From NCBI GenBank assembly GCA_028277765.1, contig JANQFQ010000063.1:1-46329 (forward strand): a stretch of 46,329 bases of DNA. Direction: 5' to 3'. Of this stretch, positions 1 to 6,768 are shown piece by piece. Positions within the stretch are counted from its first letter, which is position 1; every line of letters starts with the position of its first letter. The DNA is from Desulfobacterales bacterium. GTDB taxonomy: Bacteria; Desulfobacterota; Desulfobacteria; Desulfobacterales; SURF-7. Both the position numbers and the translations under genes were made by a program. Below the pieces are notes generated by a model. It saw nothing but the letters and a program-made list of their open reading frames with translations, did not search any database and had not been told where the DNA came from.

Positions 1-97
1 CAAACTCACTTGTTTCGGGAAACTCCTGCTGCATGTGCCCGAACAGGTCATTTGGATCGAATTTATAGTAACCTTCTTTATATTTAAAATTCGGCAT
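1..97 (-). CDS. Hypothetical protein, N-terminal fragment (runs off the window)
   Basis: The first 32 residues are visible, starting MPNFKYKEGYYKFDPNDLFG. The start codon is supported by a strong AGGAGGAG Shine-Dalgarno at 103-110. The gene starts 15 bp downstream of the stop of the minus-strand FAD oxidoreductase at 113-1867, so the two probably form an operon driven by the sigma-54 promoter at 1965-1980. The visible part is hydrophilic and rich in aromatic residues, without a signal peptide, which suggests a cytoplasmic protein. I do not recognise the family from this fragment. Confidence 0.7.
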   Translation of the reverse strand, partial: MPNFKYKEGYYKFDPNDLFGHMQQEFPETSEF

Positions 98-112
98 AAT
101 CACTCCTCCTTG

Positions 113-1867
113 TTATAGCTTGCTTTTCTTGTTCGGGTCCGCGGAAATCTTTCCTTCCTGCGGAATATATTCAGGCGCCGCATACCACCAGGCGCCCGGC
201 TCAACAACACCGTCCTCGATTAGAATGTGCATCAGGTTGTATGGGATAGCCATCAGGCATAAGCCGCCTGGGTGACCCGATGTCTGATGCGCGTGGTAAA
301 GACCGTCAATGGGTGTGCGGTACCGCTCAAGACCTTCACTCGGTCGGTTCCCCCAGAGCTGGTCTTCACAGTGACGGCTGCCGGCCCAGGTACCGCCGAT
401 CAGGCCGGTGTTCCTGAGCTCTACATCACGGCCGGTTGCAAACCAGTGGTGGATAATATTATCATCATCAAGGCCGTCAAACATCTGGGAACAGCACTCA
501 ATCATATATTTACCAATTTCATCCCGGTATTTGTCTGGTGCGTCTTCCCCTTCAACATGATAATCAGGTGATGTGAGCGCAATCTCAAAAGGTGCAGACA
601 CATGCCCTTTTGGATGATACCCCTGGCAGTCAGATGGGTCAAACGCCAGGTTGGGTGCTTCAAACCACATTTTGTATTTTGGCTCAATGGTAGGTTTGCC
701 CTTGAAGCCGTCAATATCAGCACAGTCTCCGTAGTAGATATCACGATGATCACAGGGGTATATGCCGCCCCATGGATATTTATTAGGTCCTGTAGCCCGG
801 GTTTGTGTAATATCACCGATGCCGGGGGCTGTTTTAAATATGTCTTTGTATGTTAAGGGTTCTTTTGTAAAGAACTGGTTCACATATAATGTCTGGTTTT
901 TCAGGCTGATATCTTTTACACCCTGAATAAAAGCCGGATCAAGGTGTCTTGGGCCGACCATTTTGAGAAATGCCTGGTGAACATCACAGGCTGCGATAAC
1001 CGCTTTGTTTGCGCGGATAACTTTTCCGCCGGAAGCAGCGGTTTCTCTCAAACGAACACCGACAGCCTGTCCGTCATCAATCAGAATTTCATCAACCGGA
1101 CAACTTGTTCGAATAACAGCACCATGGTGGACAGCGCATCTGTGAATAGAGTGGAAATATCCGTGCAGGCCACCGCGGGGGAAGCTTGTAGCTCCGGTAT
1201 TGGTCAGGATCAGGAGATGACAGCAGGCTATGGCGGGAATGGCAACCCCTTCCCAGTGGCCGGCAGCTCCGGAAGCATATGCAGCATAAGCCATAGCCGT
1301 CTTGAACCATTCTGTGTCGCAGTATTCATCCATGACATCAAACATGGTTCCTTCAAGAAAATCCTGGCTCCAGATATCCGGATCATGTTTTTTATACACT
1401 TGCATATAGGGAATATTGTCAGCCGTAACTTCAACTTCTGGCGGATGGGGCGGTGTCCAGAAAGTAGCTCGAAGGAGTTCTTTTGTAAAAGGGGGTGCGC
1501 CGAACATGCCACCCAGCCTTCCCCAGCCTTCAAGGTCCTTATCTGTATAGCTTCTCCATCCGTCTGTGCATGCCAGAAGCATAGATTCAGGTGCTGTAAA
1601 ATTCATAGGATCCCAGTTCATCCTGAAACCATACTTCCACAACTCTAGCTGGTCAAATCCGGGTGCTGGCGATGCGTACATCAACATGGCATGCGGGTAG
1701 ATACGGACACCTGGAATAGGTTCCTGGGTTTCACATGCGCCGCCGCATTCAACCCTTTCCTCCAAAAGGCAGACACTGAGTCCGCTCTTGGCAAGGTACG
1801 CGGCTGATGCCATCCCGTTGGGTCCTCCGCCGATGATGACAATATCAAAACGTTCGTCTTTACTCAT
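113..1867 (-). CDS. FAD-dependent oxidoreductase, CrtI/phytoene-desaturase-like family
   Basis: This 584-residue protein has an N-terminal Rossmann FAD-binding motif (VIIGGGPNGMASAAYL, residues 10-25), an acidic pair after the second strand (LLEERVECGGA, 34-44), and a C-terminal FAD segment (GLYHAHQTSGHPGGLCLMA). This arrangement and length fit the amine-oxidase/phytoene dehydrogenase-like superfamily (COG1233 type). Members desaturate, isomerise or saturate lipophilic polyenes, but many have unknown substrates. No phytoene synthase or other carotenoid gene is visible nearby, so no pathway is assigned. The start is supported by a GAGGAGG ribosome site just upstream. Two diverged relatives lie at 6769-8397 and 8721-10451. 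A sigma-54 promoter about 98 bp upstream suggests activator-dependent expression together with the gene entering at 97. Confidence 0.9.
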   Translation of the reverse strand: MSKDERFDIVIIGGGPNGMASAAYLAKSGLSVCLLEERVECGGACETQEPIPGVRIYPHAMLMYASPAPGFDQLELWKYGFRMNWDPMNFTAPESMLLACTDGWRSYTDKDLEGWGRLGGMFGAPPFTKELLRATFWTPPHPPEVEVTADNIPYMQVYKKHDPDIWSQDFLEGTMFDVMDEYCDTEWFKTAMAYAAYASGAAGHWEGVAIPAIACCHLLILTNTGATSFPRGGLHGYFHSIHRCAVHHGAVIRTSCPVDEILIDDGQAVGVRLRETAASGGKVIRANKAVIAACDVHQAFLKMVGPRHLDPAFIQGVKDISLKNQTLYVNQFFTKEPLTYKDIFKTAPGIGDITQTRATGPNKYPWGGIYPCDHRDIYYGDCADIDGFKGKPTIEPKYKMWFEAPNLAFDPSDCQGYHPKGHVSAPFEIALTSPDYHVEGEDAPDKYRDEIGKYMIECCSQMFDGLDDDNIIHHWFATGRDVELRNTGLIGGTWAGSRHCEDQLWGNRPSEGLERYRTPIDGLYHAHQTSGHPGGLCLMAIPYNLMHILIEDGVVEPGAWWYAAPEYIPQEGKISADPNKKSKL

Positions 1868-2297
1868 AGTTCCTCCTCAAATCTGGTTATTCTAAAAAAA
1901 CGTCTTTTTTGCGTCAAAATGATCTATTTTTACACGAAATTGTGTATTTTGAATAAGCTTCAAAAGCAACTTGTGTGCCAAATAAGTATATTATTAAATA
2001 ACAGGCAATTGCGTATCCATAGGGAATCAAGAAGTGTCCTTTATCAAGGAATATGTCCGTTATGACTGACAACATATGTGTGGACTGTTTATTTGATAAA
2101 AGAAAGCGAAAAGATAAAAATTAATTCAAGGAAACAATCAGTTATAGTGTTAATACTTAACTTTTGCCCCTATGGCATAATTTTTGGAAATAAGATTTAT
2201 TAAATGTTGCAAAAATCCTAAAATTAAGGCATAAAAGCATATATAAGCATAAAAAACAATACAAAAAGGTGACAAATACAGATTGTAGGGAGAAGGC
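1868..2297. other. Divergent intergenic region
   Basis: This AT-rich 430-bp region separates the minus-strand oxidoreductase from the plus-strand small protein. It holds the sigma-54 promoter at 1965-1980 and a short dyad GTTAA-TAC-TTAAC at 2149-2161 that could be an operator. Nothing else is recognisable. Confidence 0.5.
1965..1980 (-). promoter_or_regulatory. Sigma-54 (RpoN) promoter
   Basis: Read on the minus strand the sequence is TGGCACACAAGTTGCT, an exact match to the -24/-12 consensus TGGCAC-N5-TTGCW, with GG and GC at the required spacing. It points toward the FAD oxidoreductase at 113-1867. Transcription would begin near 1954, leaving a leader of roughly 85 nt. RpoN promoters need an upstream-bound AAA+ activator; none is encoded in the window. 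Confidence 0.75.
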
Positions 2298-2537
2298 ATG
2301 GCTGAGAAAAAAATAAAAGAAGAAGAATTAATCGAACAAGACAAGTTAATTGATGAAGATACTGACTATGGCGAAGATGAAAGCTGGAAGCATGTAAAAG
2401 TGTATGACCCTTCTGTGGCAAAGGAGAGGGCGTATAAAGAGACCAAGATAAACCGGATATATCGACGGGATGAAAAGGGTCAGATACATATTACATATGA
2501 AAAAAAGAAGAGCAGGTATCAGGAAGGAATGTATTAG
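2298..2537 (+). CDS. Small highly charged hypothetical protein
   Basis: This 79-residue protein is very rich in Lys and Glu, with an acidic N-terminal half (KKIKEEELIEQDKLIDEDTD) and a basic C-terminal half (KKKSRYQEGMY). It has no signal peptide or membrane segment. A GGGAGAAGG sequence directly before the ATG can act as ribosome site, and the composition differs from random AT-rich ORFs, so I regard it as probably real. I do not recognise the family. It stands alone between divergent and convergent neighbours, followed by a 9-bp repeat array and the integron-type cassette. Confidence 0.55.
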   Translation: MAEKKIKEEELIEQDKLIDEDTDYGEDESWKHVKVYDPSVAKERAYKETKINRIYRRDEKGQIHITYEKKKSRYQEGMY

Positions 2538-2557
2538 CTAAATAATATTTGTTCTAT

Positions 2558-2592
2558 TTGGTTTCGTTGGTCTAATTAGTCTAATTGGTTCT
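2558..2592 (+). repeat. Degenerate 9-bp tandem repeat (TTGGTTTCA-like), four units
   Basis: The units TTGGTTTCG, TTGGTCTAA, TTAGTCTAA and TTGGTTCTA follow each other without gaps. The array runs directly into the attC end of the cassette. Longer arrays of the same 9-mer occur at 13101-13162 and, inverted, at 13532-13582. Confidence 0.6.
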
Positions 2593-2659
2593 AACGCCGC
2601 GCTTTACGGCTGGTTTGGAGCGCAGCGGAAAACCAGTCCGACAACAGCGCCTTGTTAGC
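2591..2659 (-). other. attC recombination site of an integron-type cassette
   Basis: On the minus strand the site begins with CTAACAAGGCGC (R'' side) and ends with GCGCGGCGTTAG (R' side). The inner arms are GGACTGGTTT and AAACCAGCC, which pair with one extrahelical A, around a variable central segment. Simple-site CTAAC/GTTAG pairing, an unpaired base in the stem and a length of about 69 bp are hallmarks of attC sites. The TAA stop codon of the upstream gene lies inside the R'' box, as in many cassettes. Confidence 0.8.
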
Positions 2660-3105
2660 AGTATTTTTGCATAGCATCTGAAAAATACCCCATACCACAA
2701 AAAAAGCCGGAATGATCATCAAAAATAGCATTCTCCAATTTAGCATCAAAAGCAAAAATATTGTGGAAGAAGTCATCATCATCGAGCATTTCTAGTAGCT
2801 TGGCTAATCGCACTTCTATTACACGACTTTTTGGGTGGCCATTAAAGAAGACAAAAAGTTTTGAATCGTGATCTTTGTTACTTAGATATAGTCTTACTTT
2901 ATTTAGGTTAGGCCACCATTTTTCATCATCGACGACATACCAGTTATCTCCAAGACACGACATCAAACCTATATCTACTTCCAAAGCATTTGATGCCCTT
3001 AAACAAACAGCCTTGGCCTCCTCAGCTTCGAGAATGGTTTCTACACAGTGCTTTTCTAGGAAGCTATCTATTTCTTCTGTGAATGACATATCTATGTACT
3101 GCTAA
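2595..3105 (-). mobile_element. Solitary integron-type gene cassette (about 511 bp)
   Basis: The cassette contains one promoterless gene (2655-3089) followed by the attC site. Its 5' end is marked by TTGTTAGCAGT (minus strand, just before the gene), the exact reverse complement of ACTGCTAACAA, which covers the gene end and the attC R'' box. In the excised circle these two would be brought together as a perfectly paired R''/R' core, as expected if recombination is at G^TT. No canonical integron integrase is in the window, so this is a lone cassette or a cluster lacking integrase. Confidence 0.75.
2655..3089 (-). CDS. Cassette-borne hypothetical protein
   Basis: This 144-residue acidic protein starts MSFTEEIDSFLEKHCVETIL and ends DAMQKYC. 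It has no signal peptide and looks cytosolic; I do not recognise its fold or family. The ATG is only about 16 bp from the cassette's 5' boundary and has no clear Shine-Dalgarno sequence, a common feature of integron cassette genes, which rely on an external promoter. The stop codon overlaps the attC R'' box. Many cassette genes encode toxins, antitoxins or anti-phage functions, but nothing visible here supports one of those roles in particular. Confidence 0.75.
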   Translation of the reverse strand: MSFTEEIDSFLEKHCVETILEAEEAKAVCLRASNALEVDIGLMSCLGDNWYVVDDEKWWPNLNKVRLYLSNKDHDSKLFVFFNGHPKSRVIEVRLAKLLEMLDDDDFFHNIFAFDAKLENAIFDDHSGFFCGMGYFSDAMQKYC

Positions 3106-3188
3106 CAATGATGTTAACTGTTTTGATCAACAATTGATTTTACATACAGAGTAATATCTCATCGTATTTCATTTGTTTCCATAATTTT

Positions 3189-3254
3189 AAATCCGAATAT
3201 CGAAATCCGAAGCACGAAGCAATATCAAATTAACAAAATTAAAATTTTCAAAAC
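3189..3254 (+). repeat. Dispersed ATCCGAA-type intergenic repeat, copy 1
   Basis: The stretch begins AAATCCGAATATCGAAATCC and continues through GCAATATCAAAT into AAAATTTTCAAAAC. The same series of motifs appears at 8470-8534 and inverted at 8574-8632. It is a non-coding dispersed repeat. Confidence 0.6.
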
Positions 3255-3348
3255 TAGATGCTGGATCCAGGATGCTAGATTCTAGATACACATCTTGTTT
3301 CACTAAGTCCTTAGTTCTTACCACATCAGTCCTTTTGCTTCCTTATTG

Positions 3349-3384
3349 CATTTTGTTAACTTTTTTTGTAAAGTTAACAAAATG
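3349..3384. promoter_or_regulatory. Perfect 15-bp inverted repeat with 6-nt spacer before the recombinase-PAS-LuxR gene
   Basis: The arms CATTTTGTTAACTTT (3349-3363) and AAAGTTAACAAAATG (3370-3384) are exact reverse complements around the spacer TTTTGT. The right arm abuts the GGAGG ribosome site of the gene starting at 3393. It may be an operator for the gene's own HTH, an mRNA hairpin that controls translation, or a recombination core for the tyrosine-recombinase domain (dif-like arms and 6-nt spacer). The geometry is seen; the role is inferred. Confidence 0.7.
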
Positions 3385-3392
3385 GAGGAAAG

Positions 3393-5276
3393 ATGAAGAA
3401 AGGGAAGAATGTTAATCATCCTGAAAAGGGGAGTACCATAAAGGTCGAACCGATACGGAATGTTAAAAATATCAGTGCGATAAGGGATCTGCTTGAGGAT
3501 CATCCTCGAAATCTTGGCCTTTTTACTTTCGGAGTCAATACGAATCTTAGAGTTGGCGATCTTTTAAAAACAAGAGTCGGTCATGTCATCCATCTTAAAG
3601 AAGGAGACAGGCTTGAGCTACCTGGAAGCAGATCCAGTGCGTTTATGAACAGGGAATGTATTGAGGCTGTTCAGGGACTGACTGGTTCGATGAAGAGACT
3701 ATCTGGGAGAGAACCTCATCCTGATGATTATTTTTTTAAAGGAAGGAAAGGGGCACTTACCATTCAGGCGGTGAATAATCTGGTAAAAAAATGGTGCGCC
3801 CGTATTAACCTGAAAGGTAACTATGGCAGTCATACCCTTAGAAAAACATTCGGGTATCAGAAGCTAATGAATGGCAGCACTTCGTTGCCGGAACTCATGG
3901 CGCTTTTTAACCATCATTCACAGGTCCAGACCCTTGAATATCTATGCGTCTCCCCTGAAGAATATCGTGATGTAAGCAAAAGACAGAATATGTCTGTAAG
4001 CCAGGTAAGTGATCATTCAGATACAGAAACAGTGCAGTCACTTAACCGTATGATCATGGAACTGAAAGAGAGCGAAGAGAAATTCAAAACTTTTTTTGAA
4101 AACGCCAATGACCAGATAGTTTATACAGACCTTGCCGGAAAGGTTCTTGAAGTCAATGACGCCACATGGGATATTTTTGGACAGACCAGGGAGGAGGCGC
4201 TTGGTAAAAATATCACTGAATTGGGAATATTCAAACCGGAAACACTTGATGTTATTTTGGAACAGTCTAAAATCACCGCACAAGACAATCCGCCTCCGAG
4301 AATGGAGCTTGAAGCATTTCATAGGGACGGTAGTTTGGTTTATATTGATGTAAACTCAAAACTGATGAAAAAGGACGGCAACATCATCGGCATCATCAGT
4401 ATTGTAAGGGATATTACCGATCGGAAGCGGGTGGAGGCGGCCCTGCAGGAGAGCAGGGAGATGTCAAGAGCATTGCTGAACGCGACAACAGATTCGGTGA
4501 TGCTCCTTGATGCTAACGGGATTATTCTGGATTTAAATGCGTCTTATGCTGAAAAATTCAACCGGAATGTTGAAGAGACCATTGGCTTATGCCTCTGGGA
4601 TCTTCTGCCGTCTGATATGACCCTTCAAAGAAAAGAAAAATTCGATCAGGTTTTTCAGTCAGGCAAATCGGTTCGGCTTGAAGAGGAGTATAAGGGGAGG
4701 TGGTTTGATAATATTGTATATCCTGTAATGGACAGAAATAAGCGGGTATCGAGCGTGGCTATTTTTTCTCATGATATAACATCGCGGAAACAGGCTGAAG
4801 AGGCGCTCAGGAATCACAGGGATAAACTGGAAGTACTTGTAAAGGAGCGGACCGCAAAACTGGAGGACGCTAATACGGCTTTAAAGGTCTTGTTAAAGAG
4901 AAGGGAAGAGGACAAGGTCGATCTTGAAGAGAAAATGATGATCAGTGTGAGAGAGCTGGTTCTTCCGTTTCTTCAGGATCTTAAAATAACCCAGCTGGAT
5001 GACCGGCAGAAGGCCATTCTTGATATTATCGAAGCGAACATCAATGATGCTGTATCTCCGTTTGCACACGGTATTTCAGCACGGTTTTATAATCTGTCGC
5101 CAACTGAGATCAGGATAGCGAATATCATCAGACAGGGGAAATCCTCAAAAGAGATCGCTGACATTCTGAAGATGTCGTCGCGGACAGTGGATAACCACCG
5201 GTACAGTATCAGGAAAAAGCTTGGGATCAATAATGAAAAAGCAAATCTTGCTACCCACTTGTTATCGATACAATAA
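3393..5276 (+). CDS. Tyrosine recombinase - PAS - PAS - LuxR HTH fusion protein
   Basis: This is a 627-residue cytosolic protein. Residues 20-195 form a compact phage-integrase-type catalytic domain: R53 (NLRVGD), H147 and R150 (SHTLRKT), H174 (FNHHSQ) and Y183 (LEYL). The spacings of 94, 3, 24 and 9 almost equal those of XerD (96, 3, 23, 9). The usual N-terminal core-binding domain is absent and the beta-hairpin lysine is not clear. PAS domains follow at about 225-345 and 352-470 (both end in a DIT-R-K motif), then a coiled coil (468-515) and a C-terminal LuxR/GerE HTH (LSPTEIRIANIIRQGKSSKE, 568-587, onward). PAS-LuxR proteins are signal-responsive regulators; the recombinase part is the odd element. 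The start has a GGAGG site. The 3' end converges on the deacetylase gene. Confidence 0.85.
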   Translation: MKKGKNVNHPEKGSTIKVEPIRNVKNISAIRDLLEDHPRNLGLFTFGVNTNLRVGDLLKTRVGHVIHLKEGDRLELPGSRSSAFMNRECIEAVQGLTGSMKRLSGREPHPDDYFFKGRKGALTIQAVNNLVKKWCARINLKGNYGSHTLRKTFGYQKLMNGSTSLPELMALFNHHSQVQTLEYLCVSPEEYRDVSKRQNMSVSQVSDHSDTETVQSLNRMIMELKESEEKFKTFFENANDQIVYTDLAGKVLEVNDATWDIFGQTREEALGKNITELGIFKPETLDVILEQSKITAQDNPPPRMELEAFHRDGSLVYIDVNSKLMKKDGNIIGIISIVRDITDRKRVEAALQESREMSRALLNATTDSVMLLDANGIILDLNASYAEKFNRNVEETIGLCLWDLLPSDMTLQRKEKFDQVFQSGKSVRLEEEYKGRWFDNIVYPVMDRNKRVSSVAIFSHDITSRKQAEEALRNHRDKLEVLVKERTAKLEDANTALKVLLKRREEDKVDLEEKMMISVRELVLPFLQDLKITQLDDRQKAILDIIEANINDAVSPFAHGISARFYNLSPTEIRIANIIRQGKSSKEIADILKMSSRTVDNHRYSIRKKLGINNEKANLATHLLSIQ

Positions 5277-5303
5277 ACAATGTTGTTCTGTTCACCAAAA
5301 TGA

Positions 5304-5320
5304 GCGGATACAAGATCCGC
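5304..5320 (+). terminator. Short hairpin after the recombinase-fusion gene
   Basis: GCGGAT and ATCCGC pair around a 5-nt loop, 28 bp past the stop codon and between two convergent genes. There is no proper T-run, so termination here is uncertain; it may instead be part of a dispersed repeat. Confidence 0.3.
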
Positions 5321-5375
5321 CCCTACGTTTATTCAAAATTTTTGTTTTATCCCTTTTGTAATCAGAAATTCGAAT

Positions 5376-6266
5376 TTAATCCTGAGACAACTTCTCAATA
5401 AGCACTGAAAAATCACGGCTTAGTAAAACCTCTTTTTCACGCTCTCTTTTTGAAGACAGATAATACCCCCGCAGGTCCGGATATTTGCTCCATAAGTCGG
5501 CTTCATCAGCTATGCTCATGCCTGGATGCAACAGAACTTCCACCAGTAAGTCCTTATCATTATTAAGGACAGATAACGCTTTTTTAATGCTCGGGAGTGT
5601 CATATTCCCTGTGAATAAAACACCGACAAAAAAATCCGGATGGCGGATATGGGTGCCGCTTAAATAGCTCAGGCATATTCCAGACAAATAATTCAATAAA
5701 AAATGTTTGATGATGTTTGGTCCGAAATAGTTAGTTAAACCAGATGAGCCCAGATGAAAAAATGTTTTTTCTTTTGGAATCCGGATGTATCCAATATCGA
5801 ACTTATCTCTCATATCAACTATAAGCTTGAAAATGAATGGAATCATGTGGAAGTGCTGGTGACTGTCTATGTTCAGGGGGATGCCAGCTGGAATATGTGC
5901 TTTAACTTTTTTAATTTGAGCTGTCAGTTCTGTATTTACCTGAGCAGCGATTATCTCCCTTTTTTTTCTGCTGGACAAATAATAGGCGGTTAAAAGTGAT
6001 AAAAATGAATGCCGGAAAAAGCCGTCCTTATCGACTAAAAAACTGACACTGTCAGGCGGTGAACAGGGCAGACCTTCAAAAAAGTTTATATGTATACCGA
6101 GCCTTTTATCATTAAGGGTCATATTATACTTGTTGATAGCATAGTCAAATTCGTGAGCATTGGGAATAATACTGGTACTTGACAAGGCGCCTTTAAAACA
6201 CTCAACAATATTGTCGGTGATCGATGTTGAATATCCAAAATCATCAGCACTTATTATAAGCTTCAT
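5376..6266 (-). CDS. ChbG/HpnK (YdjC)-family carbohydrate deacetylase
   Basis: This 296-residue protein carries the family's metal-site signatures: LIISADDFG at 3-11 (D8, D9), GIHINF at 57-62 (H59), DSHQHFHM at 134-141 and a C-terminal LLHPGM (H247). Such enzymes remove N-acetyl groups from amino sugars in chitooligosaccharides, hopanoid head groups or cell-envelope glycans. Length and motif order fit a complete member. No signal peptide is present, so it acts in the cytoplasm. It is monocistronic here, convergent with the recombinase-fusion gene, with no chitinase or hopanoid gene nearby to name the substrate. Confidence 0.88.
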   Translation of the reverse strand: MKLIISADDFGYSTSITDNIVECFKGALSSTSIIPNAHEFDYAINKYNMTLNDKRLGIHINFFEGLPCSPPDSVSFLVDKDGFFRHSFLSLLTAYYLSSRKKREIIAAQVNTELTAQIKKVKAHIPAGIPLNIDSHQHFHMIPFIFKLIVDMRDKFDIGYIRIPKEKTFFHLGSSGLTNYFGPNIIKHFLLNYLSGICLSYLSGTHIRHPDFFVGVLFTGNMTLPSIKKALSVLNNDKDLLVEVLLHPGMSIADEADLWSKYPDLRGYYLSSKREREKEVLLSRDFSVLIEKLSQD

Positions 6267-6768
6267 TAGCCTATCCTGCTTGCATAAAGTTTTTGTCTTA
6301 AAGGAGATATAGTAAAACTGGTTATTATTGGCAAAATAATTATGGACAAAATGATTAAAAAGCCGAATATGCGTTATAAAAACTTGTGATAAATATTGGT
6401 TGTGGTAATTTTTTTATTTAAAATAATGTTGTGATAGCGTAATATTTATTCGGCAGTGCAGCAGGAACCATAAGTCCTGTATTGCCCGCTTATCCTTTAT
6501 CACTCAGTTCTGCCTGTATTTCAAGGATTTTGTACAATTTTTAAAATAATAATTACCTAAATTACATGAGTAATTTATGTGAAATCATTTGATATTGAAA
6601 AGTTTTTATTTTTTTGACATATTAGAACATGATGTAAGAATGGTTTGGTTCGCGTTTGTCTGTATTTTATAGGAGTTAAAACTTTAATAGACGATTCTGG
6701 ATAAGTGATAAATAGAATGTCGACTTGTTAACTATTTTGTTTTTGTTAAAAAACTTAAGGAGTAAAAC
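6267..6768. other. Divergent intergenic region, 502 bp
   Basis: This AT-rich region lies between the minus-strand deacetylase and the plus-strand oxidoreductase at 6769. It contains a dyad at 6558-6577 and a TTGACA hexamer at 6614-6619 with a poor -10 match (TAAGAA) after 15 bp. No gene or RNA was recognised. Confidence 0.45.
6558..6577. promoter_or_regulatory. Operator-like dyad upstream of an FAD oxidoreductase
   Basis: TAAATTAC and GTAATTTA form a perfect 8-bp dyad around ATGA. It lies about 40 bp before a TTGACA hexamer and 190 bp before the start of the oxidoreductase gene. The role as an operator is inferred from symmetry and position only. Confidence 0.35.

Larger units (their letters stand above)
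3106..3392. other. Divergent intergenic region between cassette and recombinase-fusion gene
   Basis: This 287-bp stretch holds a dispersed ATCCGAA-type repeat (3189-3254), a degenerate GATGCTGGAT/GATTCTAGAT-type repeat (about 3256-3290), and the perfect inverted repeat at 3349-3384. A GTTAAC core also occurs at 3114-3119. In a true integron this is where attI and the cassette promoter would lie, but no attI site can be identified by eye. Confidence 0.5.

Noticed and set aside
944..1648. A 234-codon plus-strand open frame
   Set aside because: It lies fully inside the minus-strand FAD oxidoreductase, whose motifs are clear. The frame has no ribosome site and no recognisable protein features.
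2591..5276. A canonical integron with IntI
   Set aside because: The recombinase domain lacks the core-binding domain and the longer R-to-H distance known for IntI, and no attI is identifiable. Only the cassette itself is claimed.
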